Counted from the first letter of the stretch, positions 12,070-24,393 are shown. The stretch: 64,000 nucleotides of DNA from Gerris lacustris (GCA_951217055.1 OX578286.1:11681050-11745049), one strand, 5' to 3'. Notes: generated by a model not told the origin, from the letters alone. Translations and numbers: made by a program.

Positions 12070-12440
12070 TTGTTTTACTTTCTCCTATAAAAAGAAAGTA
12101 TTTTGATGGCGTAAAAATTCGATTCTGAGGTTTTGATGGATTTACACTTTTTAGTCCAAAATAGTGTTTTTTAAAAAAGTCTCGTCTGTGCAGACGCCTG
12201 AAGCCCAAACTAGTGGGTCATTTTTGGCGAAATTTGGCATACATGTTCAAAAAAATCATACCCTGAGGCGAAATCGAAAAATGAATTTTAGCTCCAAATT
12301 TGGGAGAACTCAAGAACTCTGAAAAATGCGATAAAAATGTATTCCTTCAAAAACTGTTTTTATTATTCAAAAAACGATTTTGATTAAAGAAATTCTAAAA
12401 TGTAGTTTATTTAAATACGAATCTAATGTGTGAGTGTCAC
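12070..12440 (-). repeat. Family B dispersed repeat, partial inverted copy
   Basis: It begins at the terminal hairpin (TACTTTCTCCTATAAAAAG, about 12,075) and reads back through the family B body. It stops before the tRNA-like block, so it carries only the 3' part. It lies 190 bp from the 11.3-kb copy in opposite orientation, so the two 3' ends face each other. Confidence 0.6.
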
Positions 12441-14396
<1,956 letters not shown>

Positions 14397-14410
14397 CAAA
14401 TATATATACA

Positions 14411-14495
<85 letters not shown>
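14397..14495. repeat. (TA)n tract, left part of a tract split by the BEL insertion
   Basis: TA repeats run up to the first base of the BEL 5' LTR and resume right after the 3' LTR (21,707-21,740). The element therefore inserted inside a TA tract. Confidence 0.9.
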
Positions 14496-14498
<3 letters not shown>

Positions 14499-14860
14499 TT
14501 AAGAGTTTATGGGGGTTTAAAGGTATCAGAGAGATAATATCGTAAACAAACAAAGAAGCGTGGAAGGGCAACGCGAAGATGCAGTCGAGTCCGGGCGAGT
14601 CTCGAGTATAGCACGAGATTTGCCGACACCGCTCCCGCACCCGCTCTTATTAAACAACTCCGCACACCGCTTCAATAGTCCGCCATCAACAGGTATCATC
14701 CTATAGTATACCTTTATTTCTTTCTTATATTTTTAGCCTCTGTCATAGCTTACGCCGTTATCCGCCGCCACCTACAGTCCACTGAGAATATTATTTATTC
14801 TCTACCACCCGCCGCCAATGGTTGGTTACCATTCTCTTATTATTAGAGGATTTTCCACCA
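14496..14860 (+). repeat. BEL 5' LTR (365 bp)
   Basis: It starts TGGTTAAGAG and ends TTTTCCACCA, giving the usual TG...CA limits. The 2 bases before it (TA) also precede the 3' LTR, so the left edge is uncertain by 2 bp. It should hold the promoter and polyadenylation signals. GC content is higher than the surroundings. Confidence 0.95.
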
Positions 14861-15703
14861 TAGCGCGTGGTCCTTAATGGTCCGAATTATATCATTTATT
14901 TTTATGTTTATTTCCTTATTTTGTTTTTTTAGGAGATTTATTATTAATTTTTTTGTCCCTAGCAAGTGTTTTAGTGGAGTATTAGTTTATAATTATAAAT
15001 GTCAAATTATATTTTACCTATGCTAAATGTATTATACGCATATGTGTTTACGATAATAATAATAAACATTTCAATAATTATATTATTTGTGTTAAAAGAC
15101 CACATTATTTACGTGGAAAGTGGTCATTACGGAATATCTTTTCTTTATTTTAATCTTCGTAGAGTAGACGAAAGTTACTTTATCAGAATTATAATTTCAG
15201 TTTTAATTATTGCAAGTTATTATTTTGTTTCGCTTCAAAAGTATATTTTAGAATAAACTACAGTAGTTATTTTTCGTTTGTTTTGTAACAGGAATACATT
15301 GTTTTGCTAGTTTCAAAATTAGATATTAGCCTTAGTAGGTTTATAGTTTTGAGCTCGGGTAGGTGCTGAGAGGAAACCGGGACCGTTCCGTCGTCTCGCC
15401 TACTCAAGGGCGCACCTCGCCGTTTACTCAGGGGCTCCCCCCTAGGCTACCGCTTCGTTCATCAGCCGAGCCGCTCGCCACTGCCACCCTCCTTCAGCAC
15501 GCGCGGCATGCTGAAACCCCCTCACTTTCGCTAACTTCTGTTCTAGTGGTCCGATTTTCACCGGACAAACACTAATATTCTTCAAATTAATTCCCTATTA
15601 ATTTAATCAAGCATTCATATCATTTTGTCTATTTTTTTTTATATTTTTATTTTTTCTACTCACAAATATTTTCCTAGAGATATATTTTTTTTCTCTTCTC
15701 GCC
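14861..15703 (+). other. BEL leader between LTR and gag-pol
   Basis: 843 bp between the 5' LTR and the gag-pol ATG. A primer-binding site should start near 14,862-14,885; TGG occurs at 14,868 (TGGTCCTTAATGG) and 14,878 (TGGTCCGAATT), but the matching tRNA could not be identified. A small frame at 14,999-15,256 would encode 85 residues with two hydrophobic stretches. A GC-richer segment lies at 15,350-15,560. Confidence 0.6.
14999..15256 (+). CDS. Small hydrophobic ORF in the BEL leader, doubtful
   Basis: 85 codons from ATG. Residues about 16-31 (VFTIIIINISIIILFV) and 64-78 (IRIIISVLIIASYYF) could be membrane segments around a short polar region. I know no BEL/Pao accessory protein like this. 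AT-rich DNA yields I/L/F/Y-rich chance frames easily, so it may be meaningless. It could act as an upstream ORF that reduces gag-pol translation. Confidence 0.2.
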   Translation: MSNYILPMLNVLYAYVFTIIIINISIIILFVLKDHIIYVESGHYGISFLYFNLRRVDESYFIRIIISVLIIASYYFVSLQKYILE

Positions 15704-18700
15704 ATGTCCAACGACGCTAAGACATCAACTCTTAGGAAGTTAGAGAAAAAAAGGAATACGTTTTTTCAGCGTGCCCAGCACCTCTACGATTTAATCCCTT
15801 CATTACAATCTAGTGAAACAGCACGTTCTAATTTTATTATCCGCTACCAAACAATTGCTGAAACCCGCGCTCAATTTTATTGCCTAGTTGACGAGATAAA
15901 TGATTTATCTATAGAAATCGACCGCGAGGAAGATGTTAACTTCGACGTCCTTGGAGCTTTCGACGATTTATATGGTGCAATTATTATTGCACATGAAAAA
16001 ATACGTGAAGAAACGAGACCACCTTCAACCCCAAGAACTGCACAACCAGTCGAGGTTCAAACCCAACTACCTCGAATACAAATAAAATCATTTTCTGGCA
16101 AAATTAAGGACTGGCCTGAATTTAGGGATTTATTTAAGGCAGTCATTATTTCTAACAAAAATTTATCAGATGCTCAAAAGTTTCACTATTTGCGTACTTC
16201 TTTAGACTCCGAGGCTCTAAAAATTATTAACAGCTTTCCCTTTTCTTCAGAGCATTTTATATCCGCGTGGAATGCACTCGAAGAAAAATTCGACAATAAA
16301 CGGCTTCTCGCCTCTCAATTCTTTGACGAAATGTTTGCCCAAGAAAAACCTCCTGCTTATCCTTCTGTAAAAAGTCTTCAGTCGTTTCTAACTCAGTTTA
16401 ACGACGCTGTAGTTGGACTGAACAACTTGAATATTCCCGATCTCAGTGACTTGATTATTCTTAATCTGGCTCTTCGGCGACTGGATCCACAAACCATTAA
16501 ATCATTCGAGAAGGAAAAAATTAACACAGATTTTCCTCGGTATGCGGATCTTGTTGTGTTTATTAAAAACCAACTCAAAATTCTTGAGCTAACCTCCGCA
16601 GAAACTTCTTCCCTGACAAGAAGTAATGAGCCAGTAAAATTTAAGAGTCCTAAACGAGTTATGTTTACTAACCCTACCGTTGATTCCTCGACATCAAAAA
16701 TTAAATCTTTTCCACCGCAACCATCAAGTATGAACCGCACCTCCTGCCCGATATGTCATTCGCCAGAAATCCATCCGCTCTACAGATGTAATCAAATGCA
16801 ACAGTTAACCCCGGAACAGAGATTACAACGTGTTCAAAGTTTAAAGGCTTGCAAAAATTGTTTGTCTGTATCGCACCCCTTTGAACGCTGCCGCTCTAAC
16901 TCGCGTTGTATGATATGTGGTTTACTTCATCATACGATGATACATACCGACTCAAAACTTCGTTCGGAAGCACAAGGAACATCAAAACAAACAGCTTTTA
17001 ATCGATCTAAACCGCCCTCCACAACTCCCGCGATGACAAATACTCAAGCTTCTGTGTCAACTCATCATACTGTCAGTGTAGTCCTACTTGGTACTGCCTT
17101 AGTACACATGCAGAGAGCAGATGGAAAGTACAATACCGTACGAGTATTGATAGATCCCGCGTCAACACGTAGTTGTATCACAGAAAAGTGTGCAACACGT
17201 CTTGGACTGTCAGTTTCAGCTACTCACCTCCCCTTTGCTGGTCTAGGAGGAGTTCCTGTAGTTTCTGGATGTGGAATTACTACATGCATACTGAAGCCAA
17301 GACATCAATCGAAACCACTACTAAAATCTGAAGCTGTTGTCATTCCGGAAATAGTGGAATTAACTCCTCAACATTCTCTTCCACGACAGCTTGTGCAAGA
17401 TTATTCCGCCTTTAACCTTGCAGATCCATCCTTTGGTGATGCGGGTGAAGTCGACTTTCTTCTTGGAGCCGATATTTTCCTTCCTATTCTCACGTCTAAA
17501 CCAAATAATAACCTCGGAAAAGGAATTCTAAACACAGTATTTGGCGATGTTGTAATGGGTCCGCTAAATACTAAACAGGTTTATAACCATTCTGTTTCAT
17601 ACTGCACCACCGCTTTGGATGATGTTTCCGTAACATTAAACCGCTTTTGGGAATCCGAGGAGGTTCCTAATGTGAAAATTTCCGACCCCGCTGAAGATAA
17701 ATGTGAAAAGCATTTTCTTTCAACACATGGTAGAAACCCTGATGGGCGCTATAAAGTCAGTTTACCGTTCAAGGATACTAATCTAGTCTTTCCACAGTCC
17801 CGCGAAGTCGCTCTTAAACGCTTTCTATCCCTTGAGCGCCGGTTTTCTCGTAATCCTAGCTTAAAGGATAATTGCCTTTCCTTTCTTAAAGAATATGCCG
17901 AGTTAGGTCATATGCAACTGACTTCAAAACCCGCTAAATATTATCTGCCCTACTTCTGTGTGTTTAATTCCCACTCAGTTACTACTCCAGTTCGTGTTGT
18001 TTTCGATGGCAGTGCCAAACTGTCGGACCGCTCAATAAATGAAACGCTATACCCAGGTCCAAAGCTTCAAAAAGAAGTACCTGATGTAATATTGCGTTTT
18101 CGACTTCACGCATATGTGTTTTGCTGCGATATAGTCAAGATGTTTCGTCAGATCCTTATGAATGAAGAAGATCGAGACTTTTTACATATTCTGTTCCGCG
18201 AAAACCCTGACGAGCCCTTACAAGAATATCAACTTAATACCGTTACTTATGGTTTAGTGCCTTCACCCTATCAAGCTCAAAGGGTATTAATTCAGCTGGT
18301 ACGAGACGAGGGTACTAAGTTTCCTTTGGCCTCGCGTGTTATCCTTGAAGACACTTTTATGGATGATATAATAACAGGTGCCGAATCCTTAGATACACTT
18401 TTCCAAACATCGCAGCAATTAATTGAACTTCTCACGGCCGGCGGCTTTAGATTAAGCAAGTGGATTAGCAACTCTAATGATTTTCTTTCTCTCGTTAGAA
18501 GTTCTATCTCAAGTCCACTAATGATCAAGGAATCTCCCGATCACTCCGTCAAGGTTTTAGGTATACGCTGGGTACCCACGAACGACAGTTTTGCTTATCA
18601 AATTTCACCACCCGCACCTTCTAAAAATTATACTAAACGTAACATTCTTTCGATTATAGCTGGGATTTATGATCCCTTGGGTTTCATCGCTCCACTAACT

Positions 18701-20065
18701 TTTTCGTACAAGTGTTTCTTGCAGAAACTTTGGAAATCAGACCTCGGTTGGGATGATCCACTTCCAGAGATACTTATTTCTGAGTGGTCTAGTCTTACTC
18801 AGAACCTTTCCCTTCTTGCAAATATCAGCATCCCAAGATGTGTGCTACCGACAAATCACCACTACTCTCAAGTGTTAGGGTTTTCAGACGCATCCGAGCT
18901 AGGTTATGGATGTGTTTTGTATTTAAGAGCTTGTGATAAGTTTGGCCAACCTAAAATCTCTTTATTGATGGCGAAATCTAAGGTTGCTCCGCTTAAACCT
19001 TCAACAATACCACGTTTAGAACTTGCTGGAGCTCTTTTGCTTTCCCGCACTCTGACCGCTTTGCAACCTATACTTTCTAAAATCAATGTTGAATCTACGC
19101 ATCTATTCACGGACTCAACAATTGTCCTTTCATGGTTAAATAAACCACCGCATACCTTAAAGATGTTCGTAGCAAACCGCGTTTCAGCTATTCTAGAGAA
19201 TACAACTTTAAACCAATGGAGGCACATTAGTACTGATAAAAATCCTGCCGATGTTGTTTCTAGAGGTCTCGACCCTTTATCGTTATCTTCATCGCTAGAT
19301 TGGTTTCAAGGTCTTCCTTGGTTAGCTCTAGAACCCTCTTACTGGCCTCAACCCGTTTGGTCACCTATTCCCGCGGATTGCCTTCCTGAAGTGAAAGGAC
19401 CAGACACAGTTTTAATTTCCAAAGTAACTGAAGTGCCCGATATCGAATGGATGACACGAATTTCTTCTCTTTATAAAATTCAACGCGTTCAAGCCTATAT
19501 GTCACGATTTATTTCACGATGCCTTCCTAAGAGAAATTGTTTACGAAATTCAGGCCCGTTGACGGTAAATGAATTACGAGAATCGCTCTTTAATTGTGTA
19601 CGCCAAGTACAGAACGTTTATTTTTGTGAAGAGATTAAGCTAATTAATCAAAATAAATTAAAATCGTCTCGCTTACTTCCGCTTTCTCCCTTTATTGATT
19701 CTTCTGGTCTGATTCGAGTTGGAGGTCGTTTAACAAACGCCGATATATCCTACTCGTCTAAACATCCGCTTCTTCTACCTAAGCATTGCACCTTTACGCA
19801 TGCTCTCATCGACGATTATCATAGAACATATATGCATGCGGGTCCGCGTTCTCTTCGATCCTTAATTCAGCGAACTTTCTGGATTTTGTCCGCCCATTCA
19901 GTCATACGTCAACGAATTCGCCTTTGTGTCGTTTGTGCTAAGTTTGTAGGAGCTACACCTTCTCCCATAATGGCTGACTTACCACCATCGCGAGTTATAC
20001 CATCTAGACCAGTGGTTCTTAACCGGGGGGCCGCGGCCCCCCAGGGGGCCTCGAAAGGTATTTAG
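15704..20065 (+). CDS. BEL/Pao gag-pol, N-terminal 1453-residue part, truncated by a MITE
   Basis: Starts at ATG 15,704 after the leader. Residues 122-290 are gag-like (DUF1759 type, FSGKIKDWPEF at 130-140). Cys/His knuckles span 348-410. A retropepsin-like protease lies around 470-620, with DPAS at 484-487 where the family usually has D[ST]G; whether this is active is uncertain. RT spans about 750-945: first catalytic Asp at 809, FMDD at 885-888. RNase H has D1062, E1106, D1137 and D1183. The integrase zinc finger follows as H1373-x4-H1378-x29-C1408-x2-C1411. The frame leaves retrotransposon sequence at about residue 1436; the last 17 or so residues are MITE-encoded. Its product would lack the integrase core, so it could not integrate by itself. 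The rest of pol continues at 20,132-21,065. Confidence 0.95.
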   Translation: MSNDAKTSTLRKLEKKRNTFFQRAQHLYDLIPSLQSSETARSNFIIRYQTIAETRAQFYCLVDEINDLSIEIDREEDVNFDVLGAFDDLYGAIIIAHEKIREETRPPSTPRTAQPVEVQTQLPRIQIKSFSGKIKDWPEFRDLFKAVIISNKNLSDAQKFHYLRTSLDSEALKIINSFPFSSEHFISAWNALEEKFDNKRLLASQFFDEMFAQEKPPAYPSVKSLQSFLTQFNDAVVGLNNLNIPDLSDLIILNLALRRLDPQTIKSFEKEKINTDFPRYADLVVFIKNQLKILELTSAETSSLTRSNEPVKFKSPKRVMFTNPTVDSSTSKIKSFPPQPSSMNRTSCPICHSPEIHPLYRCNQMQQLTPEQRLQRVQSLKACKNCLSVSHPFERCRSNSRCMICGLLHHTMIHTDSKLRSEAQGTSKQTAFNRSKPPSTTPAMTNTQASVSTHHTVSVVLLGTALVHMQRADGKYNTVRVLIDPASTRSCITEKCATRLGLSVSATHLPFAGLGGVPVVSGCGITTCILKPRHQSKPLLKSEAVVIPEIVELTPQHSLPRQLVQDYSAFNLADPSFGDAGEVDFLLGADIFLPILTSKPNNNLGKGILNTVFGDVVMGPLNTKQVYNHSVSYCTTALDDVSVTLNRFWESEEVPNVKISDPAEDKCEKHFLSTHGRNPDGRYKVSLPFKDTNLVFPQSREVALKRFLSLERRFSRNPSLKDNCLSFLKEYAELGHMQLTSKPAKYYLPYFCVFNSHSVTTPVRVVFDGSAKLSDRSINETLYPGPKLQKEVPDVILRFRLHAYVFCCDIVKMFRQILMNEEDRDFLHILFRENPDEPLQEYQLNTVTYGLVPSPYQAQRVLIQLVRDEGTKFPLASRVILEDTFMDDIITGAESLDTLFQTSQQLIELLTAGGFRLSKWISNSNDFLSLVRSSISSPLMIKESPDHSVKVLGIRWVPTNDSFAYQISPPAPSKNYTKRNILSIIAGIYDPLGFIAPLTFSYKCFLQKLWKSDLGWDDPLPEILISEWSSLTQNLSLLANISIPRCVLPTNHHYSQVLGFSDASELGYGCVLYLRACDKFGQPKISLLMAKSKVAPLKPSTIPRLELAGALLLSRTLTALQPILSKINVESTHLFTDSTIVLSWLNKPPHTLKMFVANRVSAILENTTLNQWRHISTDKNPADVVSRGLDPLSLSSSLDWFQGLPWLALEPSYWPQPVWSPIPADCLPEVKGPDTVLISKVTEVPDIEWMTRISSLYKIQRVQAYMSRFISRCLPKRNCLRNSGPLTVNELRESLFNCVRQVQNVYFCEEIKLINQNKLKSSRLLPLSPFIDSSGLIRVGGRLTNADISYSSKHPLLLPKHCTFTHALIDDYHRTYMHAGPRSLRSLIQRTFWILSAHSVIRQRIRLCVVCAKFVGATPSPIMADLPPSRVIPSRPVVLNRGAAAPQGASKGI

Positions 20066-20131
20066 GTACTATATATATTGTATTTGGAGATTTTAAGGGG
20101 GCCGTGGTTACCAAAAGGTTAAGAACCACTG
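20010..20131. mobile_element. hAT-type MITE inserted in BEL pol (122 bp)
   Basis: 15-bp perfect terminal inverted repeats (CAGTGGTTCTTAACC / GGTTAAGAACCACTG) are flanked by an 8-bp target duplication, ATCTAGAC, at 20,002-20,009 and 20,132-20,139. CAG..GTT-type ends plus an 8-bp duplication are diagnostic of the hAT superfamily. It encodes nothing and must be moved in trans. It is unusually GC-rich at its left end, with an 18-bp perfect palindrome at 20,025-20,042 (GGGGGGCCGCGGCCCCCC). It adds 130 bp (1 mod 3) to the BEL frame, which accounts exactly for the frame change between the two pol pieces. Confidence 0.93.
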
Positions 20132-20192
20132 ATCTAGACCGTTCCTTCACTGTGGAGTCGACCTTGCTGGTCCATATCAGATCAAAGAAAGT

Positions 20193-21065
20193 TTGAAACG
20201 GAAGCCTGGAGTTTTCAAAGCGTACTTTGCTCTTTTTATCTGTATGGCCACTAAGGCGGTCCATCTAGAAGCACTCACTAGTCTCTCTACTGAGGCCTTC
20301 CTGGCAACGTTAAATAGGTTTGTTGCTCGTCGAGGGCTACCCTCAGATATTTATTGCGACCAAGGTTCTAATTTCCGAGGTGCCGCTCGTGAACTTCGAG
20401 AGATAACTTTATTCTTACGGGCCAACGAAACAAAGGACTTACTTGTGTCAGAGTTGTCCCGTAAAGAAGTTCAAATCCATTTCACATGTCCGAAAGCCCC
20501 ATTTATGGGAGGTGTATGGGAGAGTAACATAAAAAATGTGAAGTTTCATCTACGTCGTTTTGTTGGTAACTACTCTCTCACCTTAGAAGAATTTATTACT
20601 GTCTTAGCTCGTGTCGAAGCAATTTTAAATTCACGACCGCTTTGTGATATTTCGGCTACTCCAAATGAAGTAGAAGCTCTTACCCCTGGTCATTTTTTGA
20701 CAGGTTCACCGCTCCTAGCTGCCCCTGAACCAAATCTTACTGAAACACCGCTGAACCGATTATCCCGCTGGCAAATGGTTTCCCATATTACGCAACATTT
20801 TTGGCAGAGATGGTCAAATGAGTACCTTTTAACGCTTCAGCAACGTGCCAAGTGGGCAACGTCTACTTCAGAAGTACTCAAGCCTGGCCAGCTTGTCTGG
20901 ATCAAGGAAGACGGAGCATCTCCTCTCGTCTATCCATTAGGCATCATCGAAGAAGTCTTCCCTAACCCAATTGACGGGATAGTGCGCATCGTCTCTGTTC
21001 GAACAACGAATGGTCTTCTTAAACGACCTGTTCGAAAACTCGCTCCGCTATTTTTGAGCAATTAA
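20193..21065 (+). CDS. BEL/Pao pol, integrase core and C-terminal module (pol part 2)
   Basis: Frame continuation of the BEL polyprotein after the MITE. Family-type sequence resumes immediately after the target duplication, near 20,140; the ATG at 20,193 is simply the first Met. Counting from that Met, the second and third catalytic integrase residues are D56 (in YCDQGSNF) and E110 (in GGVWES). The first Asp lies just upstream, in a VDLAG context near 20,158. The 53-residue spacing between D and E is usual for BEL. Residues about 190-285 match the BEL C-terminal module (LSRWQMV, PGQLVWI, RPVRKLAPLF). It is not preceded by a promoter and is unlikely to be expressed alone. Confidence 0.93.
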   Translation: MKRKPGVFKAYFALFICMATKAVHLEALTSLSTEAFLATLNRFVARRGLPSDIYCDQGSNFRGAARELREITLFLRANETKDLLVSELSRKEVQIHFTCPKAPFMGGVWESNIKNVKFHLRRFVGNYSLTLEEFITVLARVEAILNSRPLCDISATPNEVEALTPGHFLTGSPLLAAPEPNLTETPLNRLSRWQMVSHITQHFWQRWSNEYLLTLQQRAKWATSTSEVLKPGQLVWIKEDGASPLVYPLGIIEEVFPNPIDGIVRIVSVRTTNGLLKRPVRKLAPLFLSN

Positions 21066-21341
21066 GTTTTTTTTTCATTTGCATTTAAAACAGTGTATTT
21101 TCTTATAATTTAGTGAAGACGATTTATTTTATTCTTAAATCTTTATTTAAGATACTTTTTTAACGAGTTGTAGTAAGTTTTATTTTTAAAGTAGGTATAT
21201 ATATATTTTTTTTTTTTTTGTAAACTCCACTAAAACACAGTTTTAATTTTTAATTTTTTGTTTCTAACGTAAATTTAATGTTTACACCCTTCCTACTTTT
21301 TTGAAGAATCTCCTCCCCAGTAGATTCTTGGCCGGCGGTTA

Positions 21342-21703
21342 TGGTTAAGAGTTTATGGGGGTTTAAAGGTATCAGAGAGATAATATCGTAAACAAACAAA
21401 GAAGCGTGGAAGGGCAACGCGAAGATGCAGTCGAGTCCGGGCGAGTCTCGAGTATAGCACGAGATTTGCCGACACCGCTCCCGCACCCGCTCTTATTAAA
21501 CAACTCCGCACACCGCTTCAATAGTCCGCCATCAACAGGTATCATCCTATAGTATACCTTTATTTCTTTCTTATATTTTTAGCCTCTGTCATAGCTTACG
21601 CCGTTATCCGCCGCCACCTACAGTCCACTGAGAATATTATTTATTCTCTACCACCCGCCGCCAATGGTTGGTTACCATTCTCTTATTATTAGAGGATTTT
21701 CCA

Positions 21704-21706
<3 letters not shown>
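21342..21706 (+). repeat. BEL 3' LTR (365 bp)
   Basis: Same length and, by eye, same sequence as the 5' LTR. It is followed directly by (TA)n at 21,707-21,740. The 276 bp between the pol stop and this LTR (21,066-21,341) are T-rich. No obvious purine tract lies immediately before the LTR (GGCCGGCGGTTA), so the plus-strand primer site is unclear. Confidence 0.95.

Positions 21707-21740
<34 letters not shown>
21707..21740. repeat. (TA)n tract, right part of the tract split by BEL
   Basis: 34 bp of AT directly after the 3' LTR; see the left part at 14,397-14,495. Confidence 0.85.
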
Positions 21741-21743
<3 letters not shown>

Positions 21744-22428
21744 CTATACATATATAAAATAAAAATATGCATGCATACATAAATAAAAATAAATTGAATA
21801 ATTATAACAATGTTACTTTTTGAAAAGGTTTTAAAAAAAATGGTTTTAAAACCCGAAAAATATAATCATAAAAAAAAGTCTTTAACAGTTAATAAAGATT
21901 TATTCTTAGATTAGAAGTAATTAAAAAAATTTAATGACTTTAGCTGTTGTTTCGGATATGAGATCTTTACACGACCTTAATTACATATTATGCTACATTT
22001 AGATTTTTATCAAATCCCATTTTAAAGAGATAATTAATTTAAACTATTTTTTTTTTTTTTTAAATAAAAATACAACAACATTAAAAATGGTGTGATTTGA
22101 ATATAGATATAAATATAAAACATGTAATGTTGATGGTATTATAGGTATGATGATTATTTCATTAATGCATCTATGAATAAATAACTTGATTTTTTAGTTT
22201 CATTTTTATATTTTTAATTTAATATAGAATGTACAAGCTAACTCAATGTAACTAATTTTATCATGCACATATTTCCCGATTTCTGATGCATGAACAGTGT
22301 ATACTCTTCATAAATAATTTAATTAGGTATCTTAATATACTGACCAAGATTTATATTAGAATTTATATTGGATTAATTTTGTTTTTAAGAATTTGCTGTC
22401 CAAAGACTAAAGCATGAGATAAATATTC
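21741..22428. other. Non-coding AT-rich DNA
   Basis: Nothing recognised beyond A and T runs. Confidence 0.5.
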
Positions 22429-22436
22429 CTCTAGAG

Positions 22437-24238
22437 CAGCGTTTCCCAACCCTATGGTCACGACCCAAAATAGGGTCAAGACAAAATATTTTAGGGTCGC
22501 GAAAAATCTTTGAAATTATACAGACATAAATTAATCAATTCTTTCAAAAAGCATTAGTTATAGTTATTACTATTATGAAATATATATGTTTAATGAAATT
22601 AAAATATTAAAATTTGATAAATAGTCTAATATATAGGTATCCTGAGAGGGGTCCAGCTTACATTAATTAGGGTAAAAGATATTTTATTTTTTTTAGGATT
22701 GTTTTGTATAGTAAGAGGAGCATGAAACCAAGTTTGCGACCTCGAAAGACCTGGGGACAACTTTTGGTAGTCGAAAAACCTCGAAATTTTGGCTCTTTTT
22801 TCAGTTTTTTTAATATAAATCATTAACGACACCGAAATCAGTAAATTGTATTCTCTCAATAATGAAAGTAGACTAAATTCCCTACAAAATGCACTAGTCA
22901 AACTTAATTTTATGTTATCCTAACCCATTTCTACAGGATTTTGAAGTTTGACGAAATTTTGTAAAATGCATGATTTAAAGTTTCAATATTAGCACGTTCA
23001 ATGCTCTCCAGGCGGCAAACTAATGCTTGGAGCGAACAATTTCCAAAGATTAAAAAAATATTATTTTTAGCCATAGAATCCAAATCCAGTCCTGAACATT
23101 TGGCTTCCCATTCACTTTTTTTTAATTATATAAATTGGACACACTTTTGCTGAACACAAAAAATGTTTAGCATATGTTCTGGATGCGCATTTATAGCCAT
23201 TATCGAACCCTGAAAACCGCATCTTTCTATCTATCATGGTTCCGGAGATAGTTGGCTGTTCCATATTAGCTGGGACGCCCTTTATATACATACATAGATA
23301 CACATATCTTCAATATATAAATATATATTGGGTAATAATAAATATATAATGGACACCATAAACAATAATATAAATGTAAAAAAATGAGTAAAATCCTGTA
23401 TTTTACAAAATTTCGTCAAACTTTAAAGTCCTGTATAAATAGGTTAGGATAACATAGCATTAGGCTTGACTAATGCATTTTGTAGGGAATTTTGTCTACT
23501 TTCGTTTCGGAAAGAATACAATGTTCTGATTTCGATGTCGTTTATGAGTTATATTAAAAAGATTGAAAAATGTGCCAAAATTTCGAGGTTTTTCGCCTAC
23601 CAAAAGTTGACCCTAGAGCTTTCGAGGTCGCAAACTTGGTTTCATACTCCTCTTACTATGCAAAACAATCCTAAAAAATAAAATCGTTTACTCTAATTAA
23701 TGTAAGCTCGAATGTATCTATATATTGGCCTGAAAGTATAAATAATAAAATTATAACGATCAATTCATAAGAATAAAGGATGTTATTAGGAAATGATAAC
23801 AACGAATGCTTGAAAGGTTGATAGAAATAAAAGACAAAATAAGGGGTATTGCAACGAGAAGTAATACAGTTTCATAGAAGCTTGAATCTCTTTTCTTTAA
23901 ACTCCCGACAAAGAGTCTTCAGCCCACCAACATGAGTTCTAGTCTTAGTAGGCTCTTTATATAATATCAATCTGATATAATTCAAAACAGGCTAATGCTT
24001 AACCCTATTAAGATCATTAGTGAGCTCAGTTTTGTTTTGAAAAAGTAATATAATAAGCCTGTAGTTCCGTCTTCCTAATCCAGTAATGATGTAAGTAGAA
24101 TGCAGGCTCTTGGGACCATGTATAACCCTGCAATCCTTAGGGTATGCAATACGCAATACACTATATTCACGTTATAGGGTCGCAAAAATATAAAGACAAA
24201 TTTTTAGGGTCCGGCAACGAAAAGGTTGGGAAACGCTG
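22437..24238. mobile_element. hAT-like non-autonomous element (1802 bp) with internal inverted repeat
   Basis: The ends CAGCGTTTCCCAACC and GGTTGGGAAACGCTG are inverted repeats flanked by an 8-bp target duplication, CTCTAGAG (22,429-22,436 and 24,239-24,246). This fits the hAT superfamily. Inside, about 22,622-22,990 and 23,385-23,735 form a second, diverged inverted repeat. Each arm holds an open frame (22,626-22,901 minus, 91 codons; 23,466-23,681 plus, 71 codons) whose products are clearly alike, sharing for example SRSQTWFH. I do not recognise these as a transposase. No intact transposase is present, so mobilisation would be in trans. Confidence 0.85.
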
Positions 24239-24393
24239 CTCTAGAGGTCTTGACCTAGAATCGACATTCTTGGTTATGTTTCACACCAGTTTGGAAAACA
24301 AGGTTTGCCTAAAATATTGAAGGTGATACTTGCAGTAAAAAAAGAAACCTAAAATGTGGCACAATATATTCATTTATCCTGAATAAAAAATAA

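Larger units (their letters stand above)
14496..21706 (+). mobile_element. BEL/Pao LTR retrotransposon, structurally complete, pol broken by a MITE
   Basis: Two 365-bp LTRs, identical by eye, bound a 6.5-kb interior with one gag-pol frame. The element sits in a TA tract, and ATATA lies on both sides as a possible 5-bp target duplication; because the target is itself TA repeats, this is compatible rather than decisive. Domain order is gag (DUF1759-like), zinc knuckles, aspartic protease (DUF1758-like), RT, RNase H (A17-type region), integrase and a C-terminal BEL module (DUF5641-like). The only break seen is the 130-bp MITE plus target duplication at 20,010-20,139. Removing 130 bp would leave 5232 coding bases, a whole number of codons (1743 residues), normal for the family. 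No envelope gene is present. Confidence 0.95.

Noticed and set aside
15363..15575. Small ORF in the BEL leader
   Set aside because: GC-rich leader sequence, no ATG start or recognisable domain.
16393..16740. Antisense frames within BEL, LINE and Gypsy ORFs
   Set aside because: Shadow frames opposite strong coding sequence with no domain of their own.
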